From Alphaproteobacteria bacterium (lineage in GTDB: Bacteria > Pseudomonadota > Alphaproteobacteria > Puniceispirillales > Puniceispirillaceae): 7,131 nucleotides of DNA. A program made the translations under genes and the position numbers. The stretch covers positions 1 through 7,131 of the forward strand of contig WTHY01000165.1 of the NCBI GenBank assembly GCA_011522945.1, in the 5' to 3' direction. Every line of letters starts with the position of its first letter. Within the stretch, counting starts at the first letter, position 1. Of the stretch, positions 1 to 6,101 are shown piece after piece. The notes beneath the pieces were generated by a model. The model ran no database searches and had not been told where the DNA came from. It saw only the letters and a list, made by a program, of their open reading frames with translations.

Positions 1-79
1 AAACAGCCATGGCGTGAATGTTCAGCCACAAGGCTAGCTACAACACATACATCAAAAGTAAAACCGTTTTGGTATGAAA

Positions 80-109
80 AAAGGCGCCTTGTGGAAACAA
101 GGCGCCTTT
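80..109 (-). terminator. Rho-independent terminator after rpsD, possibly bidirectional
   Basis: A perfect 12-bp inverted repeat (81-92 with 97-108) closes on a 4-nt loop, and an extra A-T pair (80 with 109) makes 13 bp. The stem contains GGCGCC and is very stable. On the minus strand the stem runs straight into six T residues (82 down to 77, the first two inside the stem), the classic layout for ending the rpsD transcript, whose stop codon lies about 20 nt upstream. On the plus strand the stem is followed by TTTATAATTATTATAAT, which is T/A-rich but not a clean T run, so termination in that direction is possible but weaker. Confidence 0.9.
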
Positions 110-131
110 ATAATTATTATAATGTGGTATT

Positions 132-761
132 TTACCGTGAGTAATATTCCACAACCAGATTAGGTTCCATTTGCACCGGATAAGGCACCTCATCCAGTGA
201 TGGAATGCGCACATAGCTGGCGCTACGCTCTTCATGGTCTGCTTCTACATATTCTGGAACATCACGCTCTGTTGACGCCATAGCTTCCAAAACAGCTGGA
301 ATTTCTTTTGCCTTGTCACGAAGCTGGATCTTATCACCTGGCTTCAACATAACAGAGGCAATATTACAACGCTTACCGTTTAGCAACACATGACCATGGT
401 TGATCAGCTGACGTGCTGCAAATACTGTTGGTGCAATCTTTGAGCGGTATAAAAGCGCATCCATGCGGCTTTCTAGAATACCAATAAGGTTCAGGCCTGT
501 ATCACCCTTACGGCGGTCAGCTTCCTGATAATATTTCTTAAACTGCTTTTCACCGATATTGCCGTAATAGCCTTTTAGCTTCTGCTTAGCCATAAGCTGA
601 ATACCAAAATCTGTTGGCTTTTTGCGGCGCTGACCATGCTGACCAGGCGCATATGAACGTGCATTAAGAGGTGATTTCGCGCGACCCCATAGGTTGACGC
701 CAAGACGGCGATCAATTTTATGTTTGGAGTTACGACGCTTATGTTCGACTTTAGGTGCCAT
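132..761 (-). CDS. rpsD: 30S ribosomal protein S4
   Basis: Complete 209-residue S4, a primary 16S rRNA-binding protein that nucleates assembly of the small-subunit body and helps maintain decoding accuracy. The N-terminal region (about 1-95) carries the family signatures KIDRRLG (15-21), LWGRAKSP (24-31), YAPGQHGQRRKK (37-48) and AKQKLKGYYG (58-67). The S4 RNA-binding domain spans about 97-150 and includes ESRMDALLYRS (97-107) and FAARQLINHGHVLLNGK (114-130). The C-terminus, NLVVEYYSR, is typical. The N-terminal zinc-binding cysteines of some bacterial S4 proteins are absent; the only cysteine is C132. The start is the only plausible one: an AAGGAAG ribosome binding site (768-774) sits 6 nt upstream of the ATG. 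It has its own promoter and structured leader upstream and a strong terminator downstream, so it can be expressed independently of trmJ. In many bacteria S4 represses its own mRNA; whether it does so here is inference. Confidence 0.98.
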   Translation of the reverse strand: MAPKVEHKRRNSKHKIDRRLGVNLWGRAKSPLNARSYAPGQHGQRRKKPTDFGIQLMAKQKLKGYYGNIGEKQFKKYYQEADRRKGDTGLNLIGILESRMDALLYRSKIAPTVFAARQLINHGHVLLNGKRCNIASVMLKPGDKIQLRDKAKEIPAVLEAMASTERDVPEYVEADHEERSASYVRIPSLDEVPYPVQMEPNLVVEYYSR

Positions 762-780
762 AATTTTCTTCCTTATTTTT

Positions 781-829
781 GGCCCGGTAGTGCCGTAATG
801 GCCGGGACCATACCCCGCTGGTATAGTCC
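781..829 (-). promoter_or_regulatory. Structured rpsD 5' leader, candidate S4 autoregulatory element
   Basis: The predicted rpsD leader is about 82 nt. Read on the minus strand it contains a 10-bp hairpin, GGACTATACC (829-820) with GGTATGGTCC (814-805), closing on a 5-nt loop and having one G-U pair. Just downstream a second pairing, CCCGG (806-802) with CCGGG (787-783), uses bases 805-806 that also belong to the first hairpin, so the two cannot both form fully. No T tail follows either hairpin, so a transcription terminator is unlikely. The ribosome binding site (768-774) lies just past the second hairpin. Autogenous control by S4 is known in E. coli and Bacillus; assigning it here is inference. 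I do not recognise a named RNA family. Confidence 0.45.
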
Positions 830-849
830 ACTTTCCCGAGAATGCCCGG

Positions 850-877
850 ATAATAGGAATTTCGTTAGGTTTGTCAA
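850..877 (-). promoter_or_regulatory. Sigma-70-type promoter of rpsD
   Basis: On the minus strand a perfect TTGACA -35 box (877-872) is followed, after a 16-nt spacer, by a TATTAT -10 box (855-850; five of six match TATAAT). Transcription should begin near 843, giving a leader of about 82 nt before the rpsD ATG at 761. The boxes lie in the 152-nt gap between trmJ and rpsD and point towards rpsD. This is the best promoter match I found in the window, in keeping with the high expression expected of a ribosomal protein gene. Confidence 0.82.
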
Positions 878-913
878 GGGATTTACTATCTCAGATGATT
901 TAAGCCAGGCCGT

Positions 914-1666
914 TCACTTTGGTGCACGGCTTAGCACTGTCAGGACCCCTTGCAAGGTACGTAATTCCTGCACAGATGGCTGTCCTCTTGTAAAAAAGGT
1001 ACGTAAATTGCGTTTCACAACAGGCGCCATTTCAGGTGAGGTAAAAAACCCCTTTTCATCTAACAATGTTTCTAGCCTGTTGAAGAAAAATTCCTTATCT
1101 GAAATAGAGGCTAAGTCACGCGCAAAATCGGTAGAGACGGTTTTTGCTTGTGGCACAGCATCTAGCATAGCAGCACGCCATTCCCAGGCCATCATCATTA
1201 CCGCTTGCGCCAAATTCAGAGAGCTGCCATCAGGGTTTAAATCTGCCTGAATAATCATATCCGCCGTAGCGAGCTCATCATTATCAAGGCCTGTACGCTC
1301 TGCACCAAATAAAAAAGCAGCCTGTCCAGTTTCAGACATTTGATGATGTTCTAAGATTTTGTGTGCACCGTCCCGCGGGCTAATAACCGCTTTTGCCAAA
1401 TCACGTGGGCGCGCTGATGTAGCCAGCAGCAAATCTATATCACTACAGGCATCTGCAAGTGTGTCAAAGACCTTTGCATTCTGGATAATGTCTTTGCCGC
1501 TGGCAGCCATAGGCTCTGCAGCTGGGTTTGGCCATCCGTCACGCGGCGCCACAAGACGCAGATCAGATAACCCACAATTTTTCATAGCCCGCGCTGAAGC
1601 GCCTATATTTTCGCCCATTTGTGGGCGCGCCAATATCACGATTGGAGGCTTTTCTATTTTTGTCAT
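914..1666 (-). CDS. trmJ: TrmJ-type tRNA (cytidine/uridine-32) 2'-O-methyltransferase (SpoU/TrmH superfamily)
   Basis: Complete 250-residue SpoU/TrmH (SPOUT) methyltransferase, which uses S-adenosylmethionine and forms a C-terminal trefoil knot. All three family motifs are present: motif 1 ENIGASARAMKNCGL (19-33, with N20 and R26), motif 2 LFGAERTGL (119-127) and motif 3 SSLNLAQAV (148-156). About 95 residues follow the knot, matching the helical extension of TrmJ (E. coli TrmJ is about 246 residues). TrmJ methylates the ribose at position 32 of the anticodon loop of several tRNAs. The ATG at 1666 is the first usable start: the frame has a stop just upstream, inside the cimA end. Its AAAGG sequence (1669-1673) lies only 2 nt from the ATG, closer than usual, so re-initiation by ribosomes finishing cimA 16 nt upstream may help. 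The superfamily is certain. The exact target nucleotide rests on similarity, as related SpoU enzymes modify other RNAs. Confidence 0.9.
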   Translation of the reverse strand: MTKIEKPPIVILARPQMGENIGASARAMKNCGLSDLRLVAPRDGWPNPAAEPMAASGKDIIQNAKVFDTLADACSDIDLLLATSARPRDLAKAVISPRDGAHKILEHHQMSETGQAAFLFGAERTGLDNDELATADMIIQADLNPDGSSLNLAQAVMMMAWEWRAAMLDAVPQAKTVSTDFARDLASISDKEFFFNRLETLLDEKGFFTSPEMAPVVKRNLRTFFTRGQPSVQELRTLQGVLTVLSRAPK

Positions 1667-1682
1667 TACCTTTGGCCCAACG

Positions 1683-3284
1683 CTAAGTAGCTGGATGCAG
1701 TTTCATTAGTTTCCAACTCATGCCGTCAGCCAGCGCAATGATAGACGCATCAATCACATTTGTGGATACACCTACAGTGGTCCATGTCAGGCCATCTTCA
1801 TCTCGGAATTCAATCAAAACACGTGTATAAGCGCCTGTGCTACCCTCACCATTTTGTGTTTCCAAAATACGTACTTTATAATCAACCAGCTCTACAAGGG
1901 ATAGCTCAGGATAAGCTCTTACCAGGGCTTGCCGAACAGCCTTATCAACAGCATTAACAGGTCCGTTTCCTACCGCAACCTCGTGATGGCTCTCTCCTTT
2001 AACGCTAATCGAAGCAGTGGCCTCTGATTCAACAACCAACTCGCCATTTGCGTTAAATCTGCGTTCATCCATTACACGAAAGCGACCAATTTCAAAGAAA
2101 TCGGTGGCCTCACCTAGCAGACGTCTTGCCATAAGCTCAAAACTTGCTTCAGCAGAATCAAAAGCCCAGCCTTTGAATTCTAACTCTTTTACCTGACGAA
2201 TGAGCGCTTCGATACGATCATCTTTAGCGTCAATCTCAATGCCAACTTCTTTGAAGCGCGCTAGAATATTTGACCGTCCTGTCTGGTCAGAGACAAGGTA
2301 GTGCCGCTCATTACCAACAGTTGCCGGATCAATATGTTCGTAGGTGCGCGGGTCTTTTTGGGCTGCCGAGGCATGTAATCCACCCTTATGGGCAAAGGCA
2401 GCATAACCAACATAGGGTGCATGCGCGTTCGGAATACGGTTTAGACGCTCATCTAGCAATCTTGATAGCGAAACAAGCTTATTGAGCTTTTCTGGTTTAA
2501 TACCTGTCTCATATCCAAGCTTTAACATCAGGGTTGGCACAAGCGTAATCAGGTTTGCATTGCCACAACGCTCACCAATACCATTGATTGTACCTTGAAC
2601 CTGACGAGCGCCAGCCTTAATGGCTGCTAAGGAATTGGCAACTGCCATACCGCAATCATTATGACAGTGAATCCCCAGATTGGCATGTGGAACAGCAGTC
2701 TTTGTTGCGGATACAATCTCAAAAATCTCATCTGGCAATGTACCGCCATTTGTATCGCAAAGCACAACCCAGTCAGCACCACCATTTGTTGCCGCTTTTA
2801 CACATTCAAGGGCAAACTCCGCATTCGCTTTATAGCCATCGAAATAATGCTCACAATCAAACATGGCCGTTTTACCAGCAGATTTTACAGCAGCCATGGA
2901 GTCTGAAATCATTTTTAAATTTTCATCCTGCGAGATGTTAAGAGCCGTCTCTACATGAAAATCCCACGTTTTCCCGACAAGGCAGCTCACATCTGCATGC
3001 GCATCAATATTTGCACGTAAACCTGGATCATTATCAGCTGAGCGCCCTGCACGTCTCGTCATACCGAAAGCGACAAATTTTGCATTGGAAAAAGCTTGAG
3101 GCGCACTGAAAAAACTATCATCTGTTGGGTTTGCACCAGGCCACCCACCTTCAATAAAGTCAAAGCCAAACTCATCAAGCGCGGCTGCAATCGCGCGCTT
3201 ATCAGCTACGGTAAAATCTACACCGCGCGCCTGCCCACCATCACGTAATGTTGTATCAAATAACCAGATGCGTTCGCCGGTCAT
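1683..3284 (-). CDS. cimA: (R)-citramalate synthase
   Basis: Complete 533-residue member of the isopropylmalate/homocitrate/citramalate synthase family. It condenses acetyl-CoA with pyruvate to give (R)-citramalate, the first step of the threonine-independent route to 2-oxobutyrate and isoleucine. The N-terminal TIM-barrel (HMGL-like) domain has the opening motif FDTTLRDGGQ (9-18), the metal-binding HCHND (206-210), GERCGNANL (237-245) and HKGGLHAS (299-306). A C-terminal LeuA-type regulatory/dimerisation domain (about 400-525) includes GNGPVNAVDKAVRQAL (439-454). DTTLRDGGQARG followed by FIEGGWPGANP (43-53) is the CimA-type pattern; LeuA proteins open with DTTLRDGEQ. The C-terminal domain suggests feedback control, probably by isoleucine (inference). 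The start is supported by GAGAGG (3290-3295), 5 nt before the ATG. The 67-nt gap after cysS holds a possible promoter, and the stop lies 16 nt before trmJ. Homocitrate or another 2-oxoacid-derived product is a less likely alternative. Confidence 0.92.
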   Translation of the reverse strand: MTGERIWLFDTTLRDGGQARGVDFTVADKRAIAAALDEFGFDFIEGGWPGANPTDDSFFSAPQAFSNAKFVAFGMTRRAGRSADNDPGLRANIDAHADVSCLVGKTWDFHVETALNISQDENLKMISDSMAAVKSAGKTAMFDCEHYFDGYKANAEFALECVKAATNGGADWVVLCDTNGGTLPDEIFEIVSATKTAVPHANLGIHCHNDCGMAVANSLAAIKAGARQVQGTINGIGERCGNANLITLVPTLMLKLGYETGIKPEKLNKLVSLSRLLDERLNRIPNAHAPYVGYAAFAHKGGLHASAAQKDPRTYEHIDPATVGNERHYLVSDQTGRSNILARFKEVGIEIDAKDDRIEALIRQVKELEFKGWAFDSAEASFELMARRLLGEATDFFEIGRFRVMDERRFNANGELVVESEATASISVKGESHHEVAVGNGPVNAVDKAVRQALVRAYPELSLVELVDYKVRILETQNGEGSTGAYTRVLIEFRDEDGLTWTTVGVSTNVIDASIIALADGMSWKLMKLHPAT

Positions 3285-3321
3285 CTTTGCCTCTCAATCA
3301 AAATTTTTCCTGTCTTAGCGC

Positions 3322-3350
3322 ATTCTAGAGCCTGGCGCAATTTTTGTCCT
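3322..3350 (-). promoter_or_regulatory. Possible internal promoter for cimA
   Basis: On the minus strand AGGACA (3350-3345; four of six match TTGACA) is followed, after a 17-nt spacer, by TAGAAT (3327-3322; five of six match TATAAT). Transcription would start near 3315, about 30 nt upstream of the cimA ATG. The location, in the 67-nt cysS-cimA gap (the longest between nadE and trmJ), is right for a promoter. The match is moderate and could be chance. No terminator hairpin is visible in this gap, so read-through from cysS is also expected. Confidence 0.35.
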
Positions 3351-3351
3351 A

Positions 3352-4698
3352 TTATCGTCTTTGCCAGCTTGTCCCTTCAGGGCCGTCTAACAGCTCAATA
3401 CCCGCAGCATTAAGTTCATCTCTAACAGCATCAGCTGTTGCAAAATCACGATTTGCGCGTGCCTCAGTCCGCTCCTGTATCTTTTTATTTATATCGGCGT
3501 CACTTAGGCCTGTCTCTTGAGCTGGAGAGTGCAACCAGTTTTGCAGCGGCTGCTCTAACAATCCAAGCAATTCTGCACTAGCCCGCAAAGCGCCTGCGGC
3601 AGCAATATCTCCCTTATTAGCAGCTTTTCCAAGCGCATGTAGCCTTGCTAAGGCTAGTGGAATATTTAAGTCATCTTCCAATGCGGCTTGAAACTCTGGA
3701 TCAATTCTTGTTGGAGCTGCATCATTGGCCGCACGATAGAGCCTGTCTAGCGCGGATTTTGCTTCTTGAACTGATTTATCCGAATAATCTAATGGAGCGG
3801 TGTAATGCGCTGACATCAGGGCATATCGGACAGCTTCACCACGATGCTTTTCTAAAGCTGCTTTAACAGTTGTGAAATTTCCCAATGATTTGGACATTTT
3901 TTCGCCATCAACTGTGACATACCCATTATGCAGCCAGTATTTCGCCATAATCTCTGTATCATGGGCACATTTTGACTGAGCCAGTTCGTTCTCATGGTGA
4001 GGGAAAATCAAATCTAGACCACCGGCATGAATATCAAACATGCTCCCTAAATAGGCTGCTGACATAGCAGAGCACTCAATATGCCATCCAGGCCTGCCAA
4101 AGCCCCAAGGACTATCCCATCCTGGTTGGCCTGCCTCAGATGGCTTCCATAAGACGAAATCTGCTGGATCTTTTTTGTATGGAGCAACCTCCACACGCGC
4201 ACCGGCAATCATATCATCCATGCTCCGCCCAGACAGAGATCCGTAATCTGACATCGTATGCACCGCAAACAAAACATGTCCCTCAGCTTCATAAGCATGA
4301 TTTTTGCCAATAAGCTGCTCAATCATTTGGATCATTTCAGCAATATGATGGGTTGCGCGTGGCTCAATGTCAGGGGGCAAAATATGTAAAGCTTTTGTAT
4401 CTGCCTCATATTGCGCAACTGTCTCAGCACAAAGCTCATCAATAGAGATTCCACGCTCAGCAGATCTGGCATTAATTTTATCATCAACATCGGTGATATT
4501 ACGAACATATGTGACCTTTGGGAATTGCGCCCGTAAAAGCCTAACAAGCACATCAAAGACAATAAGAGGCCGTGCATTACCTACATGAATAGAATCATAA
4601 ACAGTCGGCCCACAAGCATAGATCCCAACATCTTCTGGCTTGAGAGGTACGAAAGGATCTTTCGAGCGGGTCGCTGTGTTATATAGATGCAAGCTCAT
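3352..4698 (-). CDS. cysS: Cysteinyl-tRNA synthetase
   Basis: Complete 448-residue class Ia synthetase that activates cysteine with ATP and loads it on tRNA-Cys. Key elements are the HIGH-type HVGN (38-41) in GPTVYDSIHVGNARP, the KMSKS loop (267-271), the tRNA/amino-acid region YVRNITDVDDKI (64-75) and GWHIECSAM (204-212). The four zinc ligands are C29, C209, H234 and E238, almost the same numbering as E. coli CysRS (about 461 residues). The C-terminal helical and anticodon-recognition part ends in GPEGTSWQRR. The frame is open to an ATG at 4752, which would add 18 residues and overlap gltX by 38 bp. I chose 4698 because family members begin about 20 residues before the GIYACGPTVYD motif, as MSLHLYN does, and this start falls 16 nt after the gltX stop. 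The ribosome binding site is modest (GAGG, 11 nt away), suggesting translation partly coupled to gltX. Confidence 0.97.
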   Translation of the reverse strand: MSLHLYNTATRSKDPFVPLKPEDVGIYACGPTVYDSIHVGNARPLIVFDVLVRLLRAQFPKVTYVRNITDVDDKINARSAERGISIDELCAETVAQYEADTKALHILPPDIEPRATHHIAEMIQMIEQLIGKNHAYEAEGHVLFAVHTMSDYGSLSGRSMDDMIAGARVEVAPYKKDPADFVLWKPSEAGQPGWDSPWGFGRPGWHIECSAMSAAYLGSMFDIHAGGLDLIFPHHENELAQSKCAHDTEIMAKYWLHNGYVTVDGEKMSKSLGNFTTVKAALEKHRGEAVRYALMSAHYTAPLDYSDKSVQEAKSALDRLYRAANDAAPTRIDPEFQAALEDDLNIPLALARLHALGKAANKGDIAAAGALRASAELLGLLEQPLQNWLHSPAQETGLSDADINKKIQERTEARANRDFATADAVRDELNAAGIELLDGPEGTSWQRR

Positions 4699-4709
4699 AT
4701 CTGTATTGG

Positions 4710-4713
4710 CCTC
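4710..4713 (-). promoter_or_regulatory. Weak ribosome binding site favouring the 4698 start of cysS
   Basis: GAGG on the minus strand (4713-4710) lies in the gltX-cysS gap, 11 nt before the ATG at 4698, which is a longer spacing than ideal. The gltX stop codon (4717-4715) abuts it, so a ribosome ending gltX would cover this site. This supports the shorter cysS start. Confidence 0.4.
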
Positions 4714-4714
4714 A

Positions 4715-6046
4715 TTATGCAGATAAGCGCTGAACAATTCGCTCACGCCCAATCAATGGCAGCAGGCCTGCCATGTCCGGGCCAGCTGATTGACCTGTTA
4801 TAGCGAGGCGTAATGGCATGAAAAGTGCTCGGCCTTTTGTGCTTGTTGCACTGCCAACAGCCCTTGTCCATTCAGACCAGCTATCGGCTGACAAGGTGCC
4901 TTCAGGCAATAATGTAAGTGCTGTTGCAATGAAGGCTGCATCTTCAATCTCTGAGGTAACATCACCATAAATAATCTGATGCCAATCTGCAGCCTCCGAA
5001 ATTTTTGTCAGATTACCACGTATGGCAAGCCAGAAATCTTCTGAGGCATCTATGTCGAGCGCCTCAAGCTTATCTGCAACATCTGCATATTCAAGTTGCT
5101 GGATAATCTTACCGTTGATAAAGGCAAGTTCTGACGGGTCAAATTTTGCTGTAGCTCGACCAAATTTTGAAATATCAAATCCATCAATCACATCTTCTAG
5201 CTTAGCCAGCGGTACGATTGGATCTGAGGTTCCAATCCGTGATAACAGGCTTGCGATTGATGACGCTTCCATACCGTCAGCACGCAACTCTTCAATGGAT
5301 AAGCTACCGAGACGCTTTGACAGCCCCTCGCCATCTGCACCAGCTAAAAGCGCTAGATGTCCCATTTCAGGGGCTTTTGCTCCCAAGGCTTCGAACAACT
5401 GAATTTGTGCTGCAGAATTTGTAACATGATCTTCACCACGTAGGATCGTCGTTATCCCGTGATCAATATCATCAACAACTGATGCCAATGTATAAATCAC
5501 ACGTCCGTCCTCACGCAGCAATACCGGGTCAGACAGGCTAGACATATGATAGGCAACATCATCGCGAACAAGATCCGTCCAGCGCACCTCTTCATGCGCC
5601 AGCAAGAACCGATAATGTGGACGCCGTCCCTCAGCTTCAAATGCAGCCTTTTCAGCATCAGACAATTTTAAACCAGCTCTATCATAAACAGGTGGGCGAC
5701 CTGCCATAAGTTGTGCTTTGCGCTTTAAATTTAGCTCTTCTGGCGTTTCATAGCAGGCATAAGCACGTCCAGAATCCAACAAAGCCTTAAGAGCATCATC
5801 ATATCTTGATAGCCTATCTGACTGCCTGTCCTCAACGTCCCACTGCATGCCCATCCACTGCAAATCATCACGAATAGCAGTTTCAAATTCTGTTGTTGAC
5901 CGCTCTGTGTCCGTATCATCAATGCGAAGCATAAAGCTACCACCTGCCTTACGGGCATAAAGATAATTCACTAAGGCTGTGCGTAAATTGCCTACATGTA
6001 GTTTCCCAGTAGGGCTTGGGGCAAAGCGTACTTTTACTTGCGTCAT
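4715..6046 (-). CDS. gltX: Glutamyl-tRNA synthetase (short, roughly 440-residue alphaproteobacterial type)
   Basis: Complete 443-residue class Ib synthetase that attaches glutamate to tRNA-Glu using ATP. The Rossmann-fold catalytic core opens with VRFAPSPTGKLHVGNLRTAL (6-25), whose HVGN is the HIGH motif; DDTDTERS (43-50) and LRGEDHVTNSAAQIQLFEAL (202-221) follow. GLSKRLGS (241-248) is the KMSKS-type loop. The all-helical anticodon-binding region runs from about 270 to the end and includes KGRALFMPLRLAITGQ (404-419). The start follows a weak GGAAAA sequence; the ATG lies 27 nt after the nadE stop. Many alphaproteobacteria carry two gltX paralogues and lack glutaminyl-tRNA synthetase, making Gln-tRNA by charging tRNA-Gln with glutamate and then amidating it with GatCAB. 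Whether this copy charges tRNA-Glu, tRNA-Gln or both cannot be decided here. Its upstream junction with nadE is altered by a 19-bp tandem duplication. Confidence 0.96.
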   Translation of the reverse strand: MTQVKVRFAPSPTGKLHVGNLRTALVNYLYARKAGGSFMLRIDDTDTERSTTEFETAIRDDLQWMGMQWDVEDRQSDRLSRYDDALKALLDSGRAYACYETPEELNLKRKAQLMAGRPPVYDRAGLKLSDAEKAAFEAEGRRPHYRFLLAHEEVRWTDLVRDDVAYHMSSLSDPVLLREDGRVIYTLASVVDDIDHGITTILRGEDHVTNSAAQIQLFEALGAKAPEMGHLALLAGADGEGLSKRLGSLSIEELRADGMEASSIASLLSRIGTSDPIVPLAKLEDVIDGFDISKFGRATAKFDPSELAFINGKIIQQLEYADVADKLEALDIDASEDFWLAIRGNLTKISEAADWHQIIYGDVTSEIEDAAFIATALTLLPEGTLSADSWSEWTRAVGSATSTKGRALFMPLRLAITGQSAGPDMAGLLPLIGRERIVQRLSA

Positions 6047-6063
6047 GAGTTTTCCAAACTTTC

Positions 6064-6101
6064 TGGTATTACATCATCTGGCTGGCATTACATCATCTGG
6101 C
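6064..6101. repeat. 19-bp tandem duplication across the nadE 3' end
   Basis: Two adjacent copies of a 19-bp unit (plus strand TGGYATTACATCATCTGGC) lie at 6064-6082 and 6083-6101. They differ at one base, T at 6067 against C at 6086. Because 19 is not a multiple of 3, the duplication shifts the nadE frame and brings in the TGA stop at 6076-6074. If one copy is removed, the frame continues as DDVIPESLENS and stops at a TGA (6045-6043) that overlaps the gltX ATG as ATGA. This strongly suggests the single-copy form is ancestral. Confidence 0.93.

Noticed and set aside
38..235. 65-codon minus-strand open frame across the rpsD 3' end and terminator
   Set aside because: It overlaps the end of rpsD in another frame, runs through the terminator hairpin, and its translation resembles no protein family.
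762..913. Terminator after trmJ, or the rpsD leader hairpins acting as a terminator
   Set aside because: After trmJ only a 4-bp AGCC/GGCT pairing is seen, with no T tail. The leader hairpins are stable but are not followed by a T run on the minus strand.
720..1250. 176-codon plus-strand open frame over the rpsD-trmJ gap
   Set aside because: It is antisense to the 3' part of trmJ and the start of rpsD, covers the rpsD promoter and leader, and shows no recognisable domain or ribosome binding site.
3285..3351. Terminator between cysS and cimA
   Set aside because: Only a 4-bp GCGC self-complementarity is visible and no T run follows a stem.
4699..4752. Longer cysS start at 4752 (18 extra residues)
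   Set aside because: The extra residues match no CysRS N-terminus and come from gltX coding sequence read in another frame; 4698 fits both the family and the gene spacing.
5022..5402. 126-codon plus-strand open frame
   Set aside because: It lies wholly inside gltX on the opposite strand; its serine-rich, low-complexity translation is typical of an antisense shadow.
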